Of a stretch of DNA of 64,000 nucleotides, positions 41,485 through 51,892 are shown one piece after another (position 1 is the stretch's first letter; every line of letters starts with the position of its first letter). The notes beneath the pieces were generated by a model. The model saw nothing but the letters and a program-made list of their open reading frames with translations. It did not search any database and was not told the DNA's origin. Position numbers and translations under genes: made by a program. Origin of the DNA: Thermoleophilaceae bacterium. Its GTDB lineage: Bacteria; Actinomycetota; Thermoleophilia; Solirubrobacterales; Thermoleophilaceae. The DNA is taken from contig JAUJNF010000001.1 in assembly GCA_030446485.1 (NCBI GenBank), forward strand, positions 539,964 through 603,963, read 5' to 3'.

Positions 41485-42234
41485 ATGGCCGGGAACCTGA
41501 ACGGGAAGATCGCGGCGGTCACCGGCGCCTCCTCGGGTATAGGGGAGGCGACCGCTCTGGCCCTCGCCGCTGCGGGCGCCGCGGTGGCCGTCGGAGCGCG
41601 CCGTGCCGACCGCCTCGAGGCGCTCGTCGACCGCATCGAGGACGAGGGCGGAACGGCGCTCGCGCTGCCGGCCGATATCGGCGACGAGGACGCTGCGCGC
41701 TCGTTCGTGAGCGATGCGCACGAGCGCCTCGGTGGCCTCGACATCCTGGTGAACAACGCCGGCGTGATGCTGCTCGGGCCGGTCGACGGCGCCGACACCG
41801 GCGAGTGGCGCCGCATGATCGACGTGAACGTGCTCGGCCTCCTCTACTGCACGCACGCGGCGCTGCCGCTGATGCGCGAGCGCGGCGGCGGGCACATCGT
41901 GAACATCTCCTCGGTGGCCGGCAGGCACGCCGCCGCCGGAGCCGCGGTCTACAACTTCACCAAGTTCGGCGTGACCGGCTTCTCGGAGGCGCTGCGGCAG
42001 GAGGCGCTGCACTCGAACATCCGCGTCACGGCCATCGAGCCCGCCTACGTCGAGACGGAGCTGCAGGGCCACAACGAGAACCCGGTCGTGCAGCAGGCGA
42101 TCGCCAAGATGCGCGACCAGATCGGCGAGCCGCTCGTGTCCGAGGACATCGCCGACGCCATCCTCTACGCGGTCACGCGTCCCCCGCACGTGAGCGTGAA
42201 CGAGCTGCTCATCCGCCCGACCCGCCAGCGCTGA
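41485..42234 (+). CDS. Short-chain dehydrogenase/reductase
   Basis: 249 residues, classical SDR. TGASSGIG (about 13-20), NNAG (88-91), catalytic Ser in NISSVAG and YNFTK as the Tyr-Lys pair. ARR after strand 2 suggests NADP(H). Resembles the YdfG / clavaldehyde dehydrogenase group acting on small hydroxy acids or aldehydes. TAGGAT lies 9 nt before the ATG, so probably a leaderless single gene. Confidence 0.92.
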   Translation: MAGNLNGKIAAVTGASSGIGEATALALAAAGAAVAVGARRADRLEALVDRIEDEGGTALALPADIGDEDAARSFVSDAHERLGGLDILVNNAGVMLLGPVDGADTGEWRRMIDVNVLGLLYCTHAALPLMRERGGGHIVNISSVAGRHAAAGAAVYNFTKFGVTGFSEALRQEALHSNIRVTAIEPAYVETELQGHNENPVVQQAIAKMRDQIGEPLVSEDIADAILYAVTRPPHVSVNELLIRPTRQR

Positions 42235-42240
42235 GCGGCC

Positions 42241-42672
42241 TCAGGCCCCGCCTTCGAGCTCCGGCGGCAGCGCTCGGGGGCCGTCGGGGTAGAGGTGCGC
42301 TAGCTGCTCGGGCGTCATCTCGAGGGTGTTGGCGGCCTCCGGCGGGGCGCCCACCACGAGCCACAGCTGATCGCCGTCGGTGTCGTTGAAGAGCTGCCTG
42401 ACCGACTCGGGGTCGACCACCAGCGCCGACAGCGCCCCGAGCGTGAGCACCTCACCGTCGACGCGCGCGCGTCCCGTGCCGGCGAGCAGCAGGTAGAGCT
42501 CCTCCTGGGTGTCGTGGCGGTGGCGGGTCGAGGCCTGGCCGGGGCTGAGCCGCCAGAGCCGCGCGCCGAGCGACCGGGCTGCGAGCTGCTTGGCCAGGTC
42601 GGTGTTCAGCACGCCCATCTGATTTGACGGGCGCCAGTGGGCGTCGACGGCCGGGAGGACGCGGTAGGCCAT
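42241..42672 (-). CDS. Cupin-domain protein
   Basis: 143 residues with one cupin barrel: RHRHDTQEELYLLLAGTGRA gives the His-His-Glu metal set of cupin motif 1. The later motif is SVRQLFNDTDGDQLWLVVGA. It is the last gene of the proline-catabolism unit, 4 bp after the dehydrogenase, suggesting a role in that pathway or its regulation, but no function is known. Confidence 0.83.
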   Translation of the reverse strand: MAYRVLPAVDAHWRPSNQMGVLNTDLAKQLAARSLGARLWRLSPGQASTRHRHDTQEELYLLLAGTGRARVDGEVLTLGALSALVVDPESVRQLFNDTDGDQLWLVVGAPPEAANTLEMTPEQLAHLYPDGPRALPPELEGGA

Positions 42673-42676
42673 CGCT

Positions 42677-44239
42677 CTACTCCACCACCAGGCCGTGACG
42701 CATCGTGTTCTCCGTGACCACGTGCGGGCCCACGAACTGCAGCAGGTAGTCCGGCCCGCCGGCCTTGGCGCCCACGCCCGAGCGGCGATTGCCGCCGAAG
42801 GGCTGGCGCCCCACCATGGCGCCGGTGATGTGCCGGTTCACGTAGAGGTTGCCGACCGGCGACCGCCGCGCCACCAGCTCGACCGTGCGCGGGTTGCGCG
42901 AGAAGAGCCCCCCGGTGAGCGCGAACGGGGAGGCCTCGATCCGATCGGTGGCCTCCTCAACGTCGCCGACGCGCTCCACCGCCACGAGGGGACCGAAGAC
43001 CTCCTCGGTCAGGACCGCGGAAGCCTCGGGTAGATCACAGGCCACGGTCGGGGCGCAGAAGAAGCCGGGCTCGGGGAGCTCGTCCTGCCGGGCCACGACG
43101 CGGCCCTCGGCGCCCGCGAGCGCGGCGTAGCGCTCGACTCGCTCCTGTGCCTCGCGCTCGATCACGGGCGGCACATCGGTCCCGAACGTACCCGCCTGTC
43201 CGACTCGCAGCACCTCGACCGCGCCGGCAAGGCGCTCGAGGAGCGGGTCGGCGATCGCCTCGTGAGCCAGGATCCGCGCGGCGGCCGAGCACTTCTGACC
43301 GGCGTAGACGAACGCCGAGCGCACGATGGCGGGCACCGCCTCGTCGAGGTCCGCGTCCGAGTCCACGATCACGGCGTTCTTGCCCCCCATCTCGGCCACG
43401 ACCCGCTTCACGTGACCCTGCTCGTCGGGCGTCTCGGCAGCCGTCCGCACGATCTCGAGCCCAACGGCGCCCGACCCGGTGAAGGCGATCGCGTGCACGC
43501 CCGGGTGGCGCACCAGTGCCTGGCCGGCCTCCCCGTAGCCCGGGAGCAGGGCCAGCGCCTCCGCCGGCACGCCCGCCTCCCTCAGGGCCTCGGCGAGCAT
43601 CAGGGCCGATCCGGGCGCCTGCTCCGCGGGCTTCAGCACCACCGCGTTCCCGGTCGCGAGCGCCGCGGCCACCATCCCGCACGGGATGGCCAGCGGGAAG
43701 TTCCACGGGGAGATCACCGCCACCACGCCGAGCGGCCTATAGGTCATCGTGTTGCGCTCGCCGGGGACCTGGATGAGCTCCCGGCCCGCCGCCAGCTCGA
43801 CCGCCTGGCGGGCGTAGTACTCGAGGAAGTCGATCGCCTCGCACACGTCGGCGTCGGCCTCGGCCCAGGGCTTGGCGCACTCGAGCACCTGCAGCGCCGC
43901 CAGTGGCGCGCGCCGGGCGCGTAGGACTCCCGCGGCGCGGAGAAGAACCGCCGCCCGCTCCTCGGCCGACCGGCCGCCCCACTCGCGGTGGCCGCGGCCG
44001 GCCGCCGTCACAGCGGCGTCCACGTCACTGGCGGACGCCGTTCCCGCTACGGCGACGACGCGGCTCGGCCGGCCCGGGTCCAGCGACTCGATCCCCTCGC
44101 CTGCGCCGCTCTGGTCCCCGATCAGAACTGGCACCCGCAGCGGGAGCGAGCGCTCGACGCCTGTGAGCGCGGCGGTGAGCGACTCCCGCACCTCGCCACG
44201 GCGCAGGTCGAGCACCGGCTCGTTGGAGAACGGGTTCAC
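42677..44239 (-). CDS. L-glutamate gamma-semialdehyde (1-pyrroline-5-carboxylate) dehydrogenase
   Basis: 520 residues, aldehyde dehydrogenase superfamily, PutA/PruA branch. Oxidises glutamate semialdehyde to glutamate with NAD+. Visible: SPWNFPLAIPCGMVAAALAT, FTGSGAVGLEIVR, catalytic Glu in VAEMGGKNAVIVD, catalytic Cys in AGQKCSAAARI, TEEVFGPLVAVERV and the family-specific NLYVNRHITGAMVGRQPFGG. Overlaps the proline dehydrogenase by 4 nt and so acts on its product. Confidence 0.95.
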   Translation of the reverse strand: MNPFSNEPVLDLRRGEVRESLTAALTGVERSLPLRVPVLIGDQSGAGEGIESLDPGRPSRVVAVAGTASASDVDAAVTAAGRGHREWGGRSAEERAAVLLRAAGVLRARRAPLAALQVLECAKPWAEADADVCEAIDFLEYYARQAVELAAGRELIQVPGERNTMTYRPLGVVAVISPWNFPLAIPCGMVAAALATGNAVVLKPAEQAPGSALMLAEALREAGVPAEALALLPGYGEAGQALVRHPGVHAIAFTGSGAVGLEIVRTAAETPDEQGHVKRVVAEMGGKNAVIVDSDADLDEAVPAIVRSAFVYAGQKCSAAARILAHEAIADPLLERLAGAVEVLRVGQAGTFGTDVPPVIEREAQERVERYAALAGAEGRVVARQDELPEPGFFCAPTVACDLPEASAVLTEEVFGPLVAVERVGDVEEATDRIEASPFALTGGLFSRNPRTVELVARRSPVGNLYVNRHITGAMVGRQPFGGNRRSGVGAKAGGPDYLLQFVGPHVVTENTMRHGLVVE

Positions 44240-45588
44240 GGGGCGGCCAGCAGGCGGTCGAGATCGGCACCGCGGGCCTGCTCGCTGAGGAACGAGTCGT
44301 TGGCCGTGTTCTCGAGCAGCCGGCGCACCAGGTAGGCCATGCCGGCCACCATGTCACCCACGGGGCAGTAGGCCCGCACACGCAGATCCTGACGCGTGAG
44401 CGCGTGCAGCAGGTCGTCGCCGAGCCCCCGCAGGACCTGGAGCTCCAGGTCCTCGTCGGCCCCGCCGCGCGTCCGGTTGTAGCCGATCGCGTGCGCGACC
44501 GAGCGCAGGTTGTGAGACGCCACCGCCACGCGCACGAGAGGACGTGCGTCGAGCAGGCGGCGCGTGAGCGCCTCGAAGTTGCGGTCGGACTCCCGCTTGT
44601 CCTCGAAGACGGGCGGAGCCCAGCCGTGCTGGCGGGCCTCCACCACCTCGTGATCCCAGTAGGCGCCCTTCACGAGCCGCACGGTAAGCGCTGGGCGGCG
44701 GCCGCTGGCCCGAGCCCAGGCGAGGATCCGGTCGAGCTGCTCCGCGGAGTCGCGCAGGTAGGCCTGGAGCACGATCCCCGCCGACGGGCCGTCTGCGAGC
44801 TCGTGCTCGTCGAGCAGCTCGAACACCAGCTCGAGCGTGGTCTCGAGCGAGTCGAGCGACTCCATGTCGATGTGGAGGTGGGCGCCGAGGTCACGGGCGC
44901 GCCGGAGCAGGGGGCGCAGCCGGCGGGCGGCGTCGTCGCGCCCCACCTCCGGCGCCTCGGGACGCAGCAGCGGCGTGAGCGCGGAGACCTTCACGGAGAG
45001 GTTCGCGCGCGGCAGCGGGCCTGCCGAGTCACGCTCGAGCGCGGGCCGCTCGGGCCACGCGGCGCACGCCTGCGCAAGGGTCTCCAGCGCATCGGAGCAG
45101 CGCACCGCGTAGCGGTCGGCCTCGGCGGCGGTCACCGTGGCCTCGCCGAGCAGGTCGACCGAGCTGGCCGCGCCGCCGTCCCACAGCCCACCGAGTACAC
45201 CGAGGGCCGCCCGCGGCGACTCCCCGACGATGAAGCGATGGGCCATGTGCCGGACGCCACGGGCCGAGGCTGCGCCGAGCACCGCCCGGCCCGGCCCGGT
45301 CTCGGCCATTCGCATGGCAACGCGCAGCGGCGGCGGAGTCTGCTCGACCTCTCCCAGGAAGCCGGCCAAATGCCGCGAGAGGTCATCGAGCGAGCGGCAC
45401 GCGGGGGTCACGTCCACGAACCGGAACAGCGCGGCCTTGAGCTCCGCGTCCTCGGATGCGAGCTGCATGGCACGCTCGTCGAGGCTGCGCACGGGATGCC
45501 GCGCGCGGGAGGGAAGCGCGCGCTCGAGCGCACCTCCGATCTCCCTGATCCGGCGCTCGAGCTCCCCCTCGTCCACCACGCCCGGCAA
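44236..45588 (-). CDS. Proline dehydrogenase (PutA-type, monofunctional)
   Basis: 450 residues. FAD-dependent oxidation of proline to pyrroline-5-carboxylate, with electrons to quinone. Barrel motifs: LSVKVSALTPLLRPEA, HIDMESLDSLETTLELVFEL, LQAYLRDSAEQLDRIL, VRLVKGAYWDHEVV, and the C-terminal proline-binding helix YCPVGDMVAGMAYLVRRLLE. At 450 residues with an N-terminal helical domain it is longer than the about 300-residue PutB/PrnD type and looks like the front half of a PutA fusion. TTG at 45588 is the first start; a GTG 9 nt later is also possible. Confidence 0.93.
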   Translation of the reverse strand: MPGVVDEGELERRIREIGGALERALPSRARHPVRSLDERAMQLASEDAELKAALFRFVDVTPACRSLDDLSRHLAGFLGEVEQTPPPLRVAMRMAETGPGRAVLGAASARGVRHMAHRFIVGESPRAALGVLGGLWDGGAASSVDLLGEATVTAAEADRYAVRCSDALETLAQACAAWPERPALERDSAGPLPRANLSVKVSALTPLLRPEAPEVGRDDAARRLRPLLRRARDLGAHLHIDMESLDSLETTLELVFELLDEHELADGPSAGIVLQAYLRDSAEQLDRILAWARASGRRPALTVRLVKGAYWDHEVVEARQHGWAPPVFEDKRESDRNFEALTRRLLDARPLVRVAVASHNLRSVAHAIGYNRTRGGADEDLELQVLRGLGDDLLHALTRQDLRVRAYCPVGDMVAGMAYLVRRLLENTANDSFLSEQARGADLDRLLAAP

Positions 45589-45615
45589 CGGTAGCCGCTA
45601 CCTGTCGGGCGCTGT

Positions 45616-45621
45616 TAGCCT
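45616..45621 (+). promoter_or_regulatory. -10 element for the glutaredoxin-like gene
   Basis: TAGCCT ends 8 nt before the ATG at 45630 and no Shine-Dalgarno lies between, so transcription probably starts at or next to the start codon. The spacer to the divergent proline dehydrogenase is only about 40 bp. Confidence 0.4.
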
Positions 45622-45629
45622 CGGCCGCG

Positions 45630-45854
45630 ATGGCCGAGCGGATCATGTACACCAAGCCCGGCTGCCCCTATTGCGGGGAGGCGCGCGCCGGCCTCACCGC
45701 CGAGGGCCTCGAGTTCGAGGAGCGCGATGCCACCACCAGGCGCGAGTGGCGCGACGAGCTGTACGCGCACTCCCCGGCCGGCCGCGTGCCCACGATCGTG
45801 GCCCCCGACGGCGTGACCGTCGGGTGGCACGGCGGCGGCTGACGCGTCCCCTGA
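45630..45854 (+). CDS. Glutaredoxin-like putative selenoprotein (Uxx-star type), Sec at in-frame TGA 45840-45842
   Basis: The frame up to the first TGA gives 70 residues: a glutaredoxin-like fold with MYTKPGCPYCGEARAGL (CPYC at 12-15), FEERDATTRREWRDEL and RVPTIVAPDGVTVGW, ending HGGG before the TGA. Reading the TGA as selenocysteine adds U-R-V-P and a second TGA at 45852-45854. Small glutaredoxin-like proteins with a Sec two residues before the stop are known as Uxx-star proteins (established family, recalled); here three residues follow. A hairpin with GGTC loop begins 14 nt after the TGA, as expected for a bacterial SECIS. Alternative: a plain 70-residue glutaredoxin. Confidence 0.72.
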
Positions 45855-45856
45855 GG

Positions 45857-45874
45857 GGCGGCCGGTCGGCCGCC
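45857..45874 (+). promoter_or_regulatory. SECIS-like hairpin downstream of in-frame TGA
   Basis: GGCGGCC (45857-45863) and GGCCGCC (45868-45874) pair perfectly across a GGTC loop. The apical loop starts 21 nt after the TGA and has G in its first two positions; bacterial SECIS elements need a stem-loop with such a G roughly 16-37 nt after the UGA. It could instead be part of a terminator, but no T-run follows. Confidence 0.55.
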
Positions 45875-45946
45875 ATCGGTCTTCGGGCGCTGACCGCCGC
45901 CGCCGGCCGCTGAGCCGCCGACGGCGGGCCTAGACTGGCCGCCCCG

Positions 45947-46735
45947 TTGCACGAGACCACACCCACCGTCTTCCTGATCGCCCGTCCGTCGCTGGACGTC
46001 GACGGGCTGCGCGGGTACCTGCGAGACGTCGGCGGCGAGTCGTGGCTGGAGCGGCGCGTGGACGAGAGCGGCGACGCCGTCAACGCCGGCGAGCTCCTCG
46101 TGGAGTTCGGCGGCCGGGCCTGCTACCGCAGCTGGGAGCCAGGCCTCAACCCGAACGTCACGCGCGTGCGCACCGACCAGCGGGAGTACTTCGAGAACCT
46201 GTTGCGCAGCGCGCACGGCAGCGTGCTGGAGCACGCGAACTACTCGTTTGTGCTTCGGAACGTCTCACGAGTTTTCACTCATGAGCTCGTCAGACATCGC
46301 GCCGGCTCGGCCTTCAGCCAGGAGAGCCTGCGCTACGTGCGCCTCACCGACATCGGCTTTCGCGTGCCCCCCGCGCTCGAGCCGGTGCGCGAGCAGGTGC
46401 TGAGCATCGTCGAGCAGCTCGAGGAGTTCCAGGTCGAAGCCGCCGGCAAGCTTGGTATCGACGACGAGGGGGTGCCCTTCCACGTGAAGAAGGAGGTCAC
46501 GTCCGCGCTGCGGCGCCTCGCGCCGATCGGGCTCAGCACCGACATCGTGTGGACGGCCAACGTGCGCACGCTGCGGCACGTGATCGAGATGCGCACCGCC
46601 GAGGGCGCCGAGGAGGAGCTGAGGCTCGTCTTCGACGTGATCGCCCACACGATGCAGCGCGAGGCACCCGGCCTGTTCCAAGACTTCGAGCGGACCGCCG
46701 ACGGCTCCTGGGTGCCCGAGCACCGCAAGGTCTGA
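45947..46735 (+). CDS. thyX: FAD-dependent thymidylate synthase
   Basis: 262 residues from TTG. Makes dTMP from dUMP with FAD and methylene-tetrahydrofolate. The ThyX signature RHRAGSAFSQESLRY (RHRxxSxxxxSxR) is intact, with upstream GSVLEHANYSFVLRNVSRV and the later NVRTLRHVIEMRTAEGAEEE. TAGACT precedes the TTG by 10 nt. No ThyA is seen in the window. Confidence 0.95.
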   Translation: MHETTPTVFLIARPSLDVDGLRGYLRDVGGESWLERRVDESGDAVNAGELLVEFGGRACYRSWEPGLNPNVTRVRTDQREYFENLLRSAHGSVLEHANYSFVLRNVSRVFTHELVRHRAGSAFSQESLRYVRLTDIGFRVPPALEPVREQVLSIVEQLEEFQVEAAGKLGIDDEGVPFHVKKEVTSALRRLAPIGLSTDIVWTANVRTLRHVIEMRTAEGAEEELRLVFDVIAHTMQREAPGLFQDFERTADGSWVPEHRKV

Positions 46736-46811
46736 GGCACCGAAATACTTACCGTCCAGGGGGCGCAACTCTCTCGTAAGCAGGGCTACCAGCACCGTCC
46801 GCTGCAGCGGA

Positions 46812-46843
46812 GAGGCCGCCGGCTCAGCGCAGCCGGCGGCCTC
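46812..46843. terminator. strong hairpin after thyX, terminator-like
   Basis: GAGGCCGCCGGCT pairs with AGCCGGCGGCCTC across a 6-nt loop CAGCGC, a 13-bp perfect stem. It lies about 75 bp after thyX and 55 bp before rpe. There is no T-run, as often in high-GC genomes, so termination is inferred. Confidence 0.5.
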
Positions 46844-46897
46844 GTCCGCGCCCGGCCCGGTAGCGGCCCGGGTGGGTCTAGTACCTTCCCGCACGCC

Positions 46898-47581
46898 GTG
46901 GCCGCCGACCTTCTGCAGGGCTCTCCGCGGATCGCGCCGTCGATACTGTCGGCGGACTTCTCCCGGCTCGGGGCTCAGCTCGCCGAGGTGATGGACGCCG
47001 GCGCTCGCGTCATCCACGTCGACGTGATGGATGGCCACTTCGTACCGCCGATCACGATCGGCCCGCTGGTGGTCGACGCGATCGCCGCCCAGGTGCACGA
47101 CGGCGGCGGCCTGCTCGACGTGCACCTGATGATCGAGCACCCCGAGCGGCAGGTGGCGGAGTTCGCTCGCGCGGGCGCCGACTCGATCACGCTCCACTGG
47201 GAGGCCACGCCGCACGTGCACCACGCCCTCGGGGCCGTGCGGGAGGCGGGCTGCGGCGCGGGCCTCGCCCTCAACCCCGCCACGCCCGCGGAGGTGGTCA
47301 CCGGCGTCGCCGACCTGATCGACGTGGCGCTGTGCATGACCGTGAATCCCGGATGGGGAGGCCAGCCCTTCATCGCCTCGTCACCGGCGAAGGTGGCGGC
47401 GTTGCGAGGGCTCCTGCCGGCCGCGGCGGCGATCGAGGTGGACGGCGGGGTCGACGTGGAGAGCGCACCGCGCTGCGCCGAGGCCGGGGCAGCGCTGTTC
47501 GTGGCCGGCTCGGCGGTGTTCGGCGCCGCCGAGCCGGCCGAGGCCTACGGGCGGCTGGTGGCGGCCGCCGGGGCCGCGTAG
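46898..47581 (+). CDS. rpe: Ribulose-phosphate 3-epimerase
   Basis: 227 residues from GTG. TIM-barrel enzyme of the pentose phosphate pathway. IAPSILSADFSRLGAQ, HVDVMDGHFVPPITIGPLVV (metal ligands and Asp), DVHLMIEHPERQV, TVNPGWGGQPFI and IEVDGGVDVESAP cover the catalytic and phosphate-binding residues. A TAGTAC element lies about 14 nt before the start. Confidence 0.95.
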   Translation: MAADLLQGSPRIAPSILSADFSRLGAQLAEVMDAGARVIHVDVMDGHFVPPITIGPLVVDAIAAQVHDGGGLLDVHLMIEHPERQVAEFARAGADSITLHWEATPHVHHALGAVREAGCGAGLALNPATPAEVVTGVADLIDVALCMTVNPGWGGQPFIASSPAKVAALRGLLPAAAAIEVDGGVDVESAPRCAEAGAALFVAGSAVFGAAEPAEAYGRLVAAAGAA

Positions 47582-47661
47582 GCCGCACGCCCGCCGATCA
47601 CCGTCTCGTCACCGGCGGGTGACTGTGCGTCACAGACGCCGCCCCATCACGCCGTCCGGGC

Positions 47662-47711
47662 GGGGGTTGGGCCTGTTTGAGCATCAGCAGCGCCGCAATC
47701 GGCCCAACCCC
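47662..47711. repeat. dispersed palindromic repeat, copy 2
   Basis: GGGGTTGGGCC (47663-47673) and GGCCCAACCCC (47701-47711) pair perfectly. The arms and the preceding AATC match the copy at 17431-17481, while the loop differs. It lies in the spacer between rpe and the convergent subtilase gene. Confidence 0.7.
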
Positions 47712-47738
47712 TCCGGGACCGGGCGACCGCGTGGAGCG

Positions 47739-49379
47739 CTAGCGCCGGCGGACCTGCAGCCGGTAGGCGGCGTCGATGCGGCCCACCGCGGCGTCGATGT
47801 AGACGCTCACGAACACCGTGGCCGGGCGCCCGAGGCGATTGGTCACGGTCAGCGTGTCGGTCTTGCCCGCGGGGCGGATGGAGCGCCCGATCAGGCGCTT
47901 CTGCGAGAACACGGTCCTGGCCCCCACCCGGAAGGCCTCGAGATCGGGGTCGCCGAAGCGGGGCAGCGTGCGGACCGACAGCGTGCTGCGCGGCGGCGCC
48001 ACGAGCCGCCAGACGTCGATCGGATCCTCGAGGCGGTGCAGCTTCGCGTCCAGGGAGCTCGAAGCCTGACCGGACCGAAGGATCGACGGATCGGGGGACG
48101 CGAAGCGCCGACCGTCGATCCACTCTATGTCGTCGTTGGGCTCGCCGAGGTCGGGCACCGGAGTGGGCGAGGCAAGCGCCGCCCCCACGTCCAGCAGCCC
48201 GTTGCCGAAGTCCGAGTCGTAGCCGCGTGGACCCAGGTCACGTGCGGAGGACCGCAGGATCTCGGCTATCTGCCCGTTGGCGAGGGTGGGACGCTCGGCG
48301 CGGAGCCAGGTTGCCGCAGCGGCCACCATCGGGGACGAGAAGCTGGTGCCGGGCAAGCCCGCGTAGCCGTCACGCGCGCCATCCGAAACGTCGAAGCGCA
48401 GGGGCACGGTGGTGAGCACGTCGACCCCGGGCGCGGAGATGTCGATCGCCTGGTTCTGGTTGCTGAACTCGGCCGACCTGTTGTCCTTGGTAGTGGCCGC
48501 GACGGAGAGGACGTGGGGGTCGGAGGCCGGCCGGATCGGGAGGTTGCCCTCCTGGAACTCGTTGCCCCCGGAGGCCACCGGCAGCACCCCCTGCCCGAAC
48601 GCGTACTGAGTGGCCAGGTAGTGCGCATAGCAGTCGTTCTCCGCGAAGCCGTAGCTCATGTTGATCACCGCCACGCGAGCGGCCACCAGCCGGTTGACCG
48701 CCGCCACCACGGACTCGCAGGTCTGCTCGTCGGGCGCAACGAGCACCCGCATCCCCGGCCATATCCCGACGATGCCCGTGCCGTTGGCGGCCGCGCCGGC
48801 GATCCCGCTCACGGCGGTGCCGTGCTCCTCTGTCACGCCCGTGGTGTTCGTGCTCTGGACGTTGCCCTCGCGGAGATCGGGATGGGTGAGATCGACCTGC
48901 GCGTCCACCACGCCGAGTCGGGGGCTCTGGGCGGTCACCGGCGGTGGAGTGAGCCCGGGATCGACGACGGCCGGGAGCCACCACTGGCGCGGGGTCAGCG
49001 GATCGGACGGAAAGCCGGCGCGTGTGGACCGGACGCTCGGCTCGGCAAACGACAGGCGGCCGGCCGCGCGGAGCGCGGCGGCAAGCGGGCGGGCGCGGTG
49101 GCGGTCGATCGCGTACACGCCCGCCGCAGGCAGCAGCGGTCGGGCGCCCGAGCGGCGAGCGATCCGCTCGGTGGCCGCACCGGGGCGGCCGCCGATGATC
49201 CAGGTGTCGGAGGCGCCGGCGCGCGAGGCGCCGGCCGGCGAGGGCAGCTCCACGGGCGGCGTCTGAGGGATGCCGCCGGCCGGCGCCGGGGCACCGGAGG
49301 CACCTGCGGGGAGCAGCGCCGACACCACTAGGAGGGCACCAACGAGCGAGTACCACGCGCGTGCCCGAGCGGTGGTCAT
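47739..49379 (-). CDS. Secreted subtilisin-like serine protease (S8)
   Basis: 546 residues. Signal peptide (WYSLVGALLVVSALLPAGAS), a short propeptide (GASDTWIIGGRPGAATERIA), then the S8 domain: Asp in LGVVDAQVDLTHPDL, His in EEHGTAVSGIAGA, Asn in LPVASGGNEFQEG and Ser in GLPGTSFSSPMVAAAA. All catalytic residues are present. The last 140 residues look like a beta-rich pre-peptidase C-terminal type domain (LEDPIDVWRLVAPPRSTLSV). Exported and active outside the cell. TACCAT lies 8 nt before the ATG. Confidence 0.93.
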   Translation of the reverse strand: MTTARARAWYSLVGALLVVSALLPAGASGAPAPAGGIPQTPPVELPSPAGASRAGASDTWIIGGRPGAATERIARRSGARPLLPAAGVYAIDRHRARPLAAALRAAGRLSFAEPSVRSTRAGFPSDPLTPRQWWLPAVVDPGLTPPPVTAQSPRLGVVDAQVDLTHPDLREGNVQSTNTTGVTEEHGTAVSGIAGAAANGTGIVGIWPGMRVLVAPDEQTCESVVAAVNRLVAARVAVINMSYGFAENDCYAHYLATQYAFGQGVLPVASGGNEFQEGNLPIRPASDPHVLSVAATTKDNRSAEFSNQNQAIDISAPGVDVLTTVPLRFDVSDGARDGYAGLPGTSFSSPMVAAAATWLRAERPTLANGQIAEILRSSARDLGPRGYDSDFGNGLLDVGAALASPTPVPDLGEPNDDIEWIDGRRFASPDPSILRSGQASSSLDAKLHRLEDPIDVWRLVAPPRSTLSVRTLPRFGDPDLEAFRVGARTVFSQKRLIGRSIRPAGKTDTLTVTNRLGRPATVFVSVYIDAAVGRIDAAYRLQVRRR

Positions 49380-49470
49380 CGACGGCCATGGTAGCCGTAG
49401 TCCGGTCCGCGCCGGGCCGGTACCGCCGGCCTGCCTGCGCGTCCCCGGGCACGTGGGACGGTCCCTGGCG

Positions 49471-49779
49471 CTACTGGTCCTGCTTGATGTCGTCCGGCGT
49501 GACCGTCACGTCTCCGTCGTCGCTTCGAATGCGCACGGTCACCGTCGCTGTCGTGTCATCGGTGTAGGTGACCTTGCAGTCGAACGTCTCGCCCTTCTTG
49601 GCCTCGACATCGCCCGGGCAGGTCGCAGACTCGGCCTTGATGGTGCCCGCGGACGTTGCCTCCTTGACCAGATCCTCGGCCTTGGTCTGGTCGATCGTCG
49701 TCGTGCCGCACGCGCTGAGGGCGAACGCGAGCGCTACCGTCGCGAGGGTCCATCCGGTTCGGCTGCCGATCGAGGCCAT
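49471..49779 (-). CDS. DUF4333-type lipoprotein
   Basis: About 102 residues starting at ATG 49779 (a longer frame to 49917 overlaps acsA and is unlikely). Lipobox ALAFALSACG, then TKAEDLVKEATSAG and ATCPGDVEAKKGETFDCKVT with two Cys, the DUF4333 pattern, and VTVRIRSDDGDVTV. Such lipoproteins are common in Actinobacteria; function unknown. Divergent from acsA over about 136 bp. Confidence 0.83.
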   Translation of the reverse strand: MASIGSRTGWTLATVALAFALSACGTTTIDQTKAEDLVKEATSAGTIKAESATCPGDVEAKKGETFDCKVTYTDDTTATVTVRIRSDDGDVTVTPDDIKQDQ

Positions 49780-49915
49780 GAGTTGATCGCTCCTTCGTGA
49801 ATCGGTTGCTGAAGGCGGTCTGGCGACCGCCGGCGGCACCCTATGACACGGCCCGGCGTGGGCGCCGGCTCCGGTAACCTCCCCGCCGATCGGGCCGAGC
49901 GGAGGAAGGAGCGGC

Positions 49916-51880
<1,965 letters not shown>

Positions 51881-51892
51881 TCGAGCCGCGGC

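Noticed and set aside
46741-46897. Riboswitch upstream of rpe
   Set aside because: The only structure is a plain 13-bp hairpin; no conserved aptamer core was recognised.
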